Positions 12,401 through 21,544 of a stretch of 64,000 nucleotides of DNA are shown here, piece after piece. Under the pieces are notes generated by a model. It was not told where the DNA came from. It saw only the letters and a list, made by a program, of their open reading frames with translations, and searched no databases. The translations under genes were made by a program, and so were the position numbers. Location: assembly GCA_016617785.1 (NCBI GenBank), contig JADILM010000006.1:682001-746000 (forward strand), given 5' to 3'. Source of the stretch: Sporobolomyces roseus. Taxonomy: Eukaryota; Basidiomycota; Microbotryomycetes; Sporidiobolales; Sporidiobolaceae. How positions within the stretch are numbered: the stretch's first letter is position 1; every line of letters begins with the position of its first letter.

Positions 12401-14163
12401 AGAACGGAAGAATCGATTCGCTTCGAGCGAAACCTGAAGGTCGATCTGGCCCGATCGCGAGGATGGCGAGTGTCGATTCGTTTCATCTCTCCGACCTCAA
12501 CGGAGGACGAGGCCCGAGTCGAATGGGTGCACCCGCACTATCTCGTATCGCTTCTATGAGCTCGCTGCGAACAGACGATTTCGAGAGGGAACGAGGAGGA
12601 GGAGGAGGATCTCAAGCTGGAACTCCTATGTCTCGAGCTAGGACTGCTCCTCCTTCGCAGCTATCACCAGCTCCTGCTCGTGGTCAAGGTGTGGTCGATC
12701 GAGCAAAGGATCGACAACTTCAACATCAGATGTCGCTCCAGTGCATCTCGACCGCTATCGCATCCGCGACAGCTCGCCGTACTGGGTTGAGTCCGATTTC
12801 ACAAGCAAGCGAGATGGGTGATGACTTGCAAGCGCAGCAGCAACTACCTTGGGATGAAGGAGCACAGCAGTATTACGGAGGAGGAGGTCAGGAAATCTAC
12901 GACGACAACGGATCTCTCCTCCAGCTCGAGGTCTACCCGACAGATGGACTCGGCATCCAGCTGGATGATCTCGATGAGGTGCCCGACGGTGATAGTCCTT
13001 ACCTCGACGAAGAGAATGATCGTCAATCTCCCGAAGACCTCGCTTACCTCGGAGAATCAGACGACGAACTCGATACCTTTATGCAATCTCGCTTCAGTGA
13101 AGACGAAGGTGACGATTTCGATGTCCAACCTGTCTCTCGATCGGCGAAACCTCCTGCTTCACCTCGTTGGTCGGAACGTCCTGGACTCGCTGCTGAACCA
13201 GTCGTTACGAGGTCGCCTGCTGTTCGATCTCGAGCCTCTTCACCTATCAAAGCTCCTCTCACCGTCGATGCCATCCCTTCCCCCCGATCCGCAATGAGAC
13301 GTCCTTCCGAAACTTTCGCTTTCGCGACTCCAAATTCTCCCGTCAAGGCTCATGTCGATCTCCCTCCCGTCTCTCCTCTTCATTTCGACAACGCTGGTCG
13401 TGACAACGAATCGATGCCTCCTCCCTCACGAAACGCTCGTCCCCTCCCTCATCGACCCTCTCCAACTCTCGGATCCGCAAGTCCTTCGAAATCCTCGACG
13501 AGGAATCAACCAGTCGAGCTCACGAAGCAGCCCTCGACCTCTTCTCTCAAACGGTCGTCAAACGTTATCAGGAAGACTCCCTCGACTCGCTCTCTCCGGC
13601 AGGCTGCCTCGGACGCTCAACTTCCTGAACTCGATTTCGGTGAACCCTCTGCTTCCGACAGCGAAACCATACCTACTCCTATCGCTACCTCTCGCACTTC
13701 CCCCGCTCTCTCTTCTCGCTCATCAAGCTCTCGCACCTCGACCATGCCCCCTCCCACTTCCCCTCGAAAAGTCGTCGCGACCAGAAGCTCCGCCTCTATC
13801 GCTTCTTCTCCTGTCAGCCTTCGTTCTACCCGTTCCATCTCTGACTTCCGCTCAGCCACCGCCCCTCTACCTCCACCGACTCGTAAATCTTCCGTTCTTC
13901 CCTCGGTCAAGAACAAGATTTCAGCACTCGAAACTCGCGAAGCAACTCTCAGCAAACTCGCTCACACTTCGGGTCGAGCCAAGGTCAACACTTCACAACT
14001 CGATCGATCTGACTCTGTCTCAAGTCAGATTACAAACGCCACGAGTGAAGCTTCGTTCAAGTTGAGCGATTTGACGAGGGGAAATTCGATGGCCTCCTTC
14101 AAAGCACCTCTCCTTCGACGAAACTTTAGCGACATGCCCCCTCTTCCCACTACTCGCTTCTAG
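9404..14163 (+). CDS. Large arrestin-fold protein with long disordered arms
   Basis: Alpha-arrestin-like protein of about 1,500 residues. The first 520 residues are disordered (His/Ser/Pro/Gln-rich, with a short charged helix near 10,260-10,400). The arrestin N-lobe begins around R-V-E-L-D-L-M-L-E-T-P-L-V-V-E-G-G-I-L-K-G and continues over exons 2-5. The C-lobe includes V-K-P-L-Y-A-E-A-S-K-G-L-F-M-G-G-S-G-K-V and H-L-E-V-T-Y-S-V-K-V-S-V-G-G-S, ending in D-I-P-V-R-I-V-N-F-V-S, the usual last strand. Introns: about 11171-11227, 11474-11532, 11791-11849 and 12117-12181. The remaining 600 residues are disordered and Ser/Pro-rich with many basic S-P sites. Yeast alpha-arrestins recruit Rsp5-type ubiquitin ligases through PPxY motifs; I did not find a clear PPxY here, so a direct Rsp5-adaptor role is not supported by what I can see. 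Confidence 0.8.
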
Positions 14164-14558
14164 TCATAGATAGACACTTTACTCTCTCTCAATTCTCCTT
14201 TGTATAGACTCGATTTTCGCTTTCACGTCATTTCGCAACCATTTTAGCCTCTCTCACATCCTTCATCGTCTTTCTAGCTCTTTATTGACGCCTAATCATT
14301 GCATTGATTCTTCTTCATCCTACGATACAACAATGAGAGCGTAGCGAGTGTGTCCAGACCTTTCGAACGAGAGTACGAAGAGTTACCTTCCGCAGGGTCG
14401 CAAGGGTCGAACGCGCTTGGTGACGCTGCTGAGCCTCCGAAGTAGCTCGTCATCGATGTCGGATGGGGTGAGATCGGACAGAGCGGAGGTCCCTTTCTTC
14501 TTCTCAGGCTCTTCACTCAACTTCTCACTCCCTGCTTTGACAACACACTCAGAACGAG
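14164..14558. other. Intergenic spacer at outer edge of left duplicated arm
   Basis: A 395-bp gap between the arrestin-fold gene and DUF7918-like gene a. I could not extend clear similarity to the matching flank of the right arm (50525-50847) beyond a pyrimidine-rich 5' leader, so the outer edge of the duplication probably lies near here. Confidence 0.4.
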
Positions 14559-15909
14559 ATGGCTTACGCTGTTCCTGATCAAGAACACTGTCTGTGAGTC
14601 CTGAGCATCTCTATAGCCTCCCTCTCGCTCTCCTCGCTGATCTTGACGTGATGATCTCAGTTCTGCCTCCAAACTCCCAAACTTCGCTGTGTGGATTGAG
14701 ATCGATGGTCAAGCAGCTCCAGTATACTCCAAGACTGAATCAGAAGATCACAAGACCATCATTTGCTACATCGAATCGGAGGAAGGAAAGCAATTCAAAG
14801 TTTGTTTCGCAGATCTCAGACAGTCGTCACCTCAGGATCCGTACTCTGTGCAAGCGTATGTCGATGGCAACTAGTACGTGACTCCCCTCTCGCCTCCTGG
14901 ATCAGAAGCTGAAACGAGGTGGGCAGCTGTAACGGGTCAGTGTTTAAGCTTTCGGATTCACACTTCAAAACGGCGACGGCGGATCCCTCGCGTTTTGTCA
15001 CGTACAAAGGCAAAGAGACAAGTCACGTGCGTAGCCCTCAGTGGCATGATGTGCAGTCGCTGACTGCTCGCAAACGCAGACTACGGAGGAGCCATTCCTT
15101 TTCTCGAAACTTCAACTGACGGACGATGATGCTGTTGCGTGCACCGACGAGAACGCACTCAAGGGTTTAGGAACGATCAAAGTGAGGTATCGCCGGATCA
15201 GGAACATAAGAAGCTGCACTGGCGAACCCAAGTTCAGCTCGGCGAAAGCAAACGAATTTCACGAAAAGGCAAAGAAGGCGCAGCTTTCACATCAAGCAGC
15301 GTAAGCTCAGTCTTCTACCTCTACCTTCGTTAAAGTTCCGTGGGGGCTCTGACAATCGGCAAATGTAGCTTCGCCGCACCGGTTGCGACGGAACCTCAGA
15401 ATCGCTTGGCTTTCGATTTTGTCGACGATAAGGACCACCCTCTACAGACCTTCGAGTTCCGCTATCGTTCACGACGTGAGCAGCTCTCTCGTGCTACTCT
15501 GCATCTCGCACTGACCCAGGCGCTTGATTGCAGAATTGTTGCAACTAGAAAAGCATATCCCTGGTTCGTTTTCGTCCTACAAATGTTCGTGATCTGGCCG
15601 CTCACTCCTCTTCCATCTCTCACAGACTCGCCTGTACCTTCTTCTCACGGCTCTCCCTCTCCCGAAATCCTCGACGCTCACGATAGAGACGAAGCGATTG
15701 CACAACTACAGAGACAAATCGACGCACTCAAGAATGGTACCGCAAGCGCTTCACCTGGTCCTTCTGGTACAAGAAAGGTCAAAAGGGAGGATGAGGATGG
15801 AAGGGAGAAGAAAAGAGTCAAGAAGGAGAAGAAGGAGTTTACATCGAGTAGTGGAGGGAAGGGAAAAGGGAAAGAGGAAGAAGTGATCGTACTCAGCGAC
15901 TCTGATTGA
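14559..15909 (+). CDS. DUF7918-like protein a, ending in a SUMO-interaction-like motif
   Basis: Unknown function. The start is M-A-Y-A-V-P-D-Q-E-H-C-L at 14559, split by an intron after 14593. The core reads F-A-V-W-I-E-I-D-G-Q, C-Y-I-E-S-E-E-G-K-Q-F and F-A-D-L-R-Q, then V-D-G; later exons give P-F-L-F-S-K-L-Q-L-T-D-D-D, a G-L-G-T-I-K-V-R-Y-R-R-I strand, F-H-E-K-A-K-K-A-Q-L-S-H-Q-A, and F-E-F-R-Y-R-S-R. This pattern (W-I-x-x-D-G, Y-I-E-S-E-x-G-K-x-F, F-x-F-R-Y-R-S) matches my memory of DUF7918. The C-terminus has a short coiled coil (A-I-A-Q-L-Q-R-Q-I-D-A-L-K), basic segments with V-K-R-E and V-K-K-E, and ends V-I-V-L-S-D-S-D-stop. About six introns. Closest relative: a' at 49179-50524. Basic clusters suggest a nuclear location (inference). 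Confidence 0.85.
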
Positions 15910-16383
15910 ACTTGTCGTACTCCCGGTGAGCTCTCTCTCTCGTCTTGTACCTCATTGTATGTTTGACCTGACGATTCGGATTCGACAGCTTGATTCTTTG
16001 TTTCCCGCTTTCTCGCAAGATTTGTCTCCGCTTGATCATCAGCTTTACTACCCTCGTTCTTCGATACCTAGCATACCCAATTCTGTAACGTACCTACTGT
16101 CTCTTCTTTCTTCGCTCTTGTTCAGCTGCAACAACGTCCAGCCGCAGACTCGCTTCTCTCGCTCAGATCTCCTACACTTTTGGATGTCGCTCGACGACGA
16201 CAACTCAGCTCTGTGAACGAAGTCATTGAAGCGATGACAGAGTACGCCGCACTCTATTCACTTCGGAGCTGTCTCACTCGAAATAGCAAAGGAGGAGGTC
16301 AAAGCGGCAAGACAAGAGAGGGAGATCTCTCGGTCTTTTTCTCTCTCTTCTCTCTCTCCTTCTCTTCACTTTGCTCCACAGTC
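15910..16383. other. Intergenic spacer a-b
   Basis: A 474-bp gap matching the 484-bp gap between b' and a'. It contains CT-rich tracts (about 16320-16370) mirrored by the GA tract at 48722-48743 in the other arm. Shared noncoding segments are visible, such as CTTCGATACCTAGCATACCC against its near-copy at 49012-49032. No coding signal. Confidence 0.6.
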
Positions 16384-17901
16384 ATGTCTCGAAGCTATGT
16401 AGCTGAGAGATACTCGGTCTCCTCTCAACCTACTGCTGATCACTACCTGTCAGTCTTCTCTCCCTCTTCTTCCCCTTGAAGTTGCTCACAAAAAGCGATT
16501 TCGCTTTCTCACAGCAATGTGCCGAGGAACTATATGGATTCAGCGATCCACGTCTGGATTGAAGTCGACGGAACACCAGCACGAGTACTTGACAAGACTC
16601 TTCAAGGATCGAATTCAGCTAGTTGCTTCGTCGAGGCGAAAGATTCTCGAAAGTACCACGTCGTTTTCGCTGATCGAAGAACTGCTGGACCAAAGCAATA
16701 TTACGCTCTCGAAGTCTTGGTCGACGGCAATCGGTACAGCTTCAGCTTCTTATTCACCAACGGGAAAGCTGACTCTATTCTCTTGGCTTCAGAGTCGGAT
16801 CGAAAGTCGTCGAGAATCACAACCCTTTGTTCTTGTCAAATCAGAACTCGCAGGATCGTATCTTCTCCTTCAGTTCAAATCAGCAGACAAAGGTCAGCTC
16901 GTTCTGCTCCCTCTTCTCGTCGGAATGATAGTTGATAAGGTGGTTTCGATTTTTTTAGAATCCGCTATCATTCGCCTCCTGTGCTGATTCGTACGGAACA
17001 ATCGCAATCAAGTATCATAGGGTCAAGATCATCGAAGGAGAAACGAAAGAAACAGGTCGTCGTGTCTCGTGAGTCGTCGGATTCTCTCTTTTCAGTCGAC
17101 GACTCAATACTGATTCCGTCAATTCGGACTGTAGAAGCGCCTCAAGCTCAGAGTATATCGATAGGGTCGATCGACCTTACTTATCGTTCGAGTTCAAATA
17201 TGCTAATCGAGGTGAGTTGTCGATCCTTTCACAATCTTTCGCAAAGACGAATTGCTCACTCATTCGACATCCTAGCTTACCTCGACGGATTGAAGCGTTC
17301 ATCTAGTCAATTTCTCCCACAGTATATACCGAATGCTACTGACTGTTCGCTTTGCTTGACAGCGGCTCCTCGTTCGGTTATCACTCGAAACCCTGCACCT
17401 CGTGCGAACTCTTCTCCTCCTCCTTCTTCAGCGTCCTCCTCCCGACAGCGAGCTCCCTTGTCTCGCCTTCCGCCAAAGCGTCCTCAACAGGTCATCACTG
17501 CTTCTCCTACTCCTCGTCGACCACCTTCAACCTTCGCTAGAGAATCAACCACTCAACGACTTTCGACTCCTGCTCCTCGACAAAGTGCCGATCACGAGGA
17601 AACGAAGCCCTCAATCGATCACCAGAGCCTCACCTTCGACACTCCAGCTTCTTCCGCGACGACTCCCTACTCTTACTCTCCCTCACCTGCAGTTTGTCTC
17701 GATTCGAAGTGGGAAGAACGCGACTCGGACGACGAATGCGAAACTCTCAAACGCAAGATCGCATCGCTCAAACGTCGAGAAGAGATTGCAGCTTTGGAGG
17801 ATGAAGTGAGAGAGAAGGAGAAGAAGAGGAAGTTGAGGGTGAAGCAGGAAGAAGAAGAAGAGGGAACTAGGAAGAAGATCAAGCTTGAGTTGGATGTTTG
17901 A
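16384..17901 (+). CDS. DUF7918-like protein b
   Basis: Paralogue of gene a with a divergent C-terminus. Start at ATG 16384 (M-S-R-S-Y-V-A-E-R-Y-S); an intron follows Y-L, then N-V-P-R-N-Y-M-D-S-A-I-H-V-W-I-E-V-D-G, C-F-V-E-A-K-D-S-R-K and F-A-D-R-R-T-A-G-P-K-Q. The 3' half keeps a basic S-S-K-E-K-R-K-K patch, the S-F-E-F-K-Y-A-N-R strand that corresponds to F-E-F-R-Y-R-S in gene a, and a Pro/Ser-rich stretch. A Lys/Glu coiled coil (C-E-T-L-K-R-K-I-A-S-L-K to A-A-L-E-D-E-V-R-E) ends with V-K-Q-E and K-I-K-L-E-L-D-V-stop. It lacks the V-I-V-L-S-D tail of a and d but keeps psi-K-x-E sites. Counterpart: b' at 47192-48694. Function unknown. Confidence 0.82.
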
Positions 17902-18624
17902 GGAACGGGAGAGAAGCAAAATCAGGGAAGGCGCTCGCTTACGAAGAGTCAGAGATGAGAGTGAGTCCCCGAGATTCGCTTCCTTACTTCACTTGCGAAA
18001 CTTGGACTGATCAGTTTCGCCGTTGTGTTCACAGATACGCGCTCTGCGAAGACTCACCTCTAGTACGACTAAGAATCATTTGTAGTGCAGATGTCAGCTT
18101 TGGACCTCGACTTTGCTTTGTAACGAATGTAAATTTGTCTCGATTTTCGCTTGTTGCATCCTCGCTTCCTGACTCTCGCTCCGTGACACTTTCGCAAGGT
18201 CATCGCATTCTATCTCTGCCTATAGCTCGATGCACTCAGAGCAGGGTGAATCGGCTGTGCAAACCGAGTCGCGAAGAACAGCAGAACTCGTGGCGATTGC
18301 AAATGATTGCTAGAAACTTTCGAACCTCGTTCCATCCACCTCGTCGACTTTCGAGAAATTGGGAATCAGCTTGTATGCGCTCCCATAACTGCGTAGAGGT
18401 TACCCTCGATATCGTCCGAGTCGGAATGGCTCGTCCCGTTCTGAATCCTCCAGTCTCTCCTTCCCTCTTTACCAATCTGCTGATCGAGAGACGTCTACAT
18501 CGAGAGAGTAAATGAGCTAGTGGAAGAACTGATCTGGAGCTGGTGATGAATCGGAGTCGAGGTGGTCGAGGTGGGCGAGATGGTCGAGATGATCGAGATG
18601 ACCTCGTGTCGATGTAGCGCGACC
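17902..18624. other. 723-bp conserved noncoding gap b-c
   Basis: Between the convergent 3' ends of b and c. The matching gap in the right arm (46469-47191) is also exactly 723 bp. By eye roughly eight of ten bases agree over 18090-18370, but the copies differ by insertions that are not multiples of three, so the 205-codon open frame here is unlikely to be translated. It may hold long 3' UTRs or an RNA. Confidence 0.6.
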
Positions 18625-19621
18625 TCATCTGTCCTTGAGCCAAGTCGGAGCATACCGAGGATCGTATCGTAGTCTCTCGATAGGAAAGCGATTGATCAGC
18701 TGTCAAACAAGCCGTCTTAGTCGCATTTCTGAAACGAAGGAAACGAGAGCAGCTTACCTGGATGTCAGCGATCCTTTCCTTTTCCTTCTTAGGCTTCCCC
18801 GGTCTCTCCTTGTACTTGAGATCATACTCTGTTCCCCAATCATCCGCTGGCGGAAGGAACATTCTATATTCGAGGAGAGCGCTGTCGAGAGTCCAATTCG
18901 TCATGAGGCGTAGAATGGCCGAGATGAGCGAAGGAAGGATTCGTCCTTTATTGTCGTGGATCAGGACTATTTTTGATGGGGGAGTCAGCGAAACTTAGGC
19001 TCGAGGGAGGGGAGATGGAGCTGTACTCGGCAAGTTTCGAGAATCTGAACAGAGTCGATAATCGTTAGCTATTCCTCGAATACGGTAGAGTTGCGAGAGA
19101 TGCGTACCAAGGACCTTCTCGAGAGCTTCTGCTACGAGATCCTCATCGACTTCGACCGTTTGATCTTTACTGACATCGATTCGAAGGTGGAAAATGTTCA
19201 AATCTCTTTCGACTGCCCAATTGTACGTATCCGATCTGATGTGGGATTCCAACTTAGCTGATGACATCACGGATGAGATGAAGTGTAGAGCGTACCGGTA
19301 ATCGTCAGGTGATAGATACCTTTTCAACGAGGGCTGTCAGTCTCCAAACGAGGACGAAGAGGAGAGAGGAAATTCACATGATACTCTTCAACCCCAATGT
19401 ATCTAGATATGGAAAGTTGTGCCTATTCGGATGTCCAGATCGAAACACGCCTACTCGTAGTGGGAATGGAGAGAGAGAGAGAGAGGTCAGAGGAAGTTCA
19501 AGTTTGAGGAGGAGAGGAAGAGCGAAGACTCACCTGGAAGGACCATAGCAAAGCATAGTGGAGGAAAGAGTACTTGTTCTAGCCCTTGAACAGCTTTAAC
19601 AGATTCTACGAGTGATGGCAT
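18625..19621 (-). CDS. Siw14/Oca-family pseudophosphatase, copy c
   Basis: A protein of about 217 residues of the plant-and-fungi atypical dual-specificity phosphatase family (Siw14, Oca1-6). Start ATG 19621: M-P-S-L-V-E-S-V-K-A-V-Q-G-L-E. Family signatures: C-F-A-M-V-L-P-G, then V-F-R-S-G-H-P-N-R-H-N-F-P-Y-L and T-L-G-L-K-S-I, then Y-L-S-P-D-D-Y-R. The active-site loop of active members is H-C-N-K-G-K-H-R-T-G; here it is I-H-D-N-K-G-R-I-L-P-S, so the catalytic Cys is Asp and the P-loop Arg is displaced. Phosphatase activity is therefore not expected. A Lys/Glu/Pro tail follows and the protein ends A-P-T-W-L-K-D-R at 18625. About six introns. It is divergent from gene d with only 84 bp between the starts. 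Same loss in copy c' (45486-46468). Confidence 0.85.
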
Positions 19622-19705
19622 GATTGTGAGATGGAAAACGAGATCAAGCGAGAATCCTCTCCTTCAAACTCTTCACTCTCGCTTAGATAGACTGCTCTGG
19701 ACGTC
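19622..19705. promoter_or_regulatory. 84-bp divergent promoter between c and d
   Basis: The two ATGs (19621 minus, 19706 plus) are 84 bp apart. The equivalent 85-bp gap 45401-45485 is almost identical in the inverted copy: the central 70 bases differ by only a few bases and single-base indels. This is better conserved than the b-c spacer, as expected for a shared bidirectional promoter. Confidence 0.7.
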
Positions 19706-21230
19706 ATGGTGAGCTCTATACCGGACGAGGGATACTACCTGTGAGTCCAGAAGCTCTCCCTCCTTCTCTATGAGGAGAATTCACGCGCTCTCTTCCTCTC
19801 TTTCAAAACCTCGGACAACATCGCCGATTTCTACACTTGGATAGAGGTGGATGGCAAGCCACTACAAGTCTACGGTCAAGAAGAGAAGGAGAACCAGATT
19901 TACGGGTACATTGAAGCGCAAGAGGGCAAAGAGTTCGTTGTTTGTATCGCAGATCTGCGAACAACCCCTCCAGAACACTCGTACGCCGCGCGCGCACATA
20001 TCGATGGAGCGTAGTACGTGATTCATTCAGCCCGGCGGCTTACCGACGAGCTCACCCCCCCTTCCTCGACTGCAGCTGTAATGGTCATTTGTGGGATTCC
20101 ACCGGTTCGTGCTTTGCCGCAAAGTCGACGAGCGCCTCGCGTTATCTCAGGCTTCTAGGCAAGGAAACAAGTCAAGTGAGTAATCCGGGCGTGTACTGCT
20201 CGCGGATACTGACATACTGTTCGAGTAGACAACCCTACAACCTTTCGTTTTCTCGAAGCTCGAACTCACCGACGACGAAGACGTCGCTTGCAATGACGAG
20301 AACGCCCTCAAAGGTCTCGGTACAGTACAGCTGACTTACCGTAGGGCCAAGAATCTCAGGAAATGTATCAATCCTGAGGATGCAGTCTTTAGCTCGGCGA
20401 AGACGCAGAGGTTCCACGAGAGGGCAAAGAAAGCGCAGGTTTCCCATCAAGCCACGTGAGTCTCTATCCAGCTATGTCAAAATCTGAACTCTCTTGATAC
20501 CCGAGACTTTAGCTTTGGTGAACTAGTGACAAAAGAAGCTGGAAAGCGGTTGTCTTTCGATTGGATCGATGACGAAGAACATCCTCTTCAAACCTTTGAA
20601 TTCCGCTATCGTTCACGTCGTGAGTAGTCCTCGCTCATCTTGAACCTGACGTGTGTGCTGACTGATCTATCGCATGCCTCTTTCTAGAGCTTTTGCAGCT
20701 GGAGGGTCTGATTCCGGGTTCGTCTTCGTCTGGATGCTCTGATGACAGTGAGACTGACAACTTGTCACTTTATAGACTCACCAACTCCTTCGCCGCGACC
20801 TTCTCCCTCGCCGATTCCTCAAGTCGCTGCTTCTCCTTCGCCGGCTCAAGCTCCCGCTTCACCGATCGCTTCAACCTCGAACGCCCGTCCGGCTGAAGGA
20901 GGTAACGGCTCATCAGCAGCAGTGCAAGCCGACGAAGAACAGCGCATCGCTCGGCTCGAAGCGGAGCTCGACTCCCTTCGCCGTCAAGAAAGAATCGCTA
21001 CTCTCGAACGAGAACTGCTTGCTTTGCGAAGCGGCTCCACCGCATCGACAAGCGGAGGTACATCGTCAAGTCGCAAGATCAAACCTGATCCGGACGAGAG
21101 AACCGATATCAAGAGGGTGAAAAGGGAGGCGGGAGAAGCGAGTCCAGCTTCACAAGCGAGCAGTAGCGGCAAAGGAAAAGGAAAGGCGAAGGAGAAGCCG
21201 GCAGTCATCGAACTGAGTGACTCAGAGTAG
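19706..21230 (+). CDS. DUF7918-like protein d, ending in a SUMO-interaction-like motif
   Basis: Unknown function. Start at 19706 (M-V-S-S-I-P-D-E-G-Y-Y-L), intron, then F-Y-T-W-I-E-V-D-G-K-P-L-Q-V-Y-G, G-Y-I-E-A-Q-E-G-K-E-F-V-V and A-D-L-R-T-T-P-P-E-H-S-Y. Later exons carry P-F-V-F-S-K-L-E-L-T-D-D-E-D-V-A, G-L-G-T-V-Q-L-T-Y-R-R, F-H-E-R-A-K-K-A-Q-V-S-H-Q-A, and F-D-W-I-D-D-E-E-H-P-L-Q-T-F-E-F-R-Y-R-S-R. The C-terminal quarter has a Pro/Ala/Ser linker, a strong coiled coil (I-A-R-L-E-A-E-L-D-S-L-R to L-E-R-E-L-L-A-L-R), basic patches with R-V-K-R-E, and ends V-I-E-L-S-D-S-E-stop. Closest relative: d' at 43901-45400. About six introns; the reading frame is intact. Confidence 0.85.
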
Positions 21231-21544
21231 ATGCGGGTTACGGAATCGTCGCTGAGTCGTCGAGTTATAGAGTGAGTACCATCATTCGTCTCCAGAATGA
21301 GGCTCGAGACTAACGCGTTCGCAAGGCAGTCTCCCCATTCCTCTTGCCCATTGTATATTCCTTGGTCGTATGGTACGGATGTTGTCATATTCTCTGATTT
21401 CCACTCGCGTTTGCAAGGCGATTCTCGTTCTCATCGTGGCTTCTCAAACGTTCAGAGTCTCGCCATATCCGAGCTTCACCGAACGTGACTGGTACCCTCT
21501 CTTCAAGAAAGACAGCGGAGAGACAGATGCGTTGCATGCAAGAT
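21231..21544. other. Spacer between d and RPA34 (convergent)
   Basis: A 314-bp gap. The first 50 bases after the d stop, up to the short motif TATAGAGTGAGTA, are similar to the bases after the d' stop (43900 leftward to about 43865). Similarity then fades, placing the inner edge of the left arm near 21,280-21,300. No gene seen. Confidence 0.5.

Larger units (their letters stand above)
14559..21230 (+). repeat. Left arm of a 6.7-kb inverted segmental duplication
   Basis: Genes a(+), b(+), c(-) and d(+) here have counterparts a', b', c' and d' in inverted order at 43901-50524. Gene extents (1351, 1518, 997, 1525 bp) match 1346, 1503, 983 and 1500 bp. Intergenic gaps (474, 723, 84 bp) match 484, 723 and 85 bp. 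Similarity extends through the noncoding gaps. I give the limits as the outermost start and stop codons; true limits need alignment. Confidence 0.9.

Noticed and set aside
17898..18515. 205-codon + strand open frame after gene b, with a partial counterpart at 46724-46993
   Set aside because: The copies differ by 1-2 base indels that shift the frame, so protein-level conservation is not supported; more likely 3' UTR or spacer.
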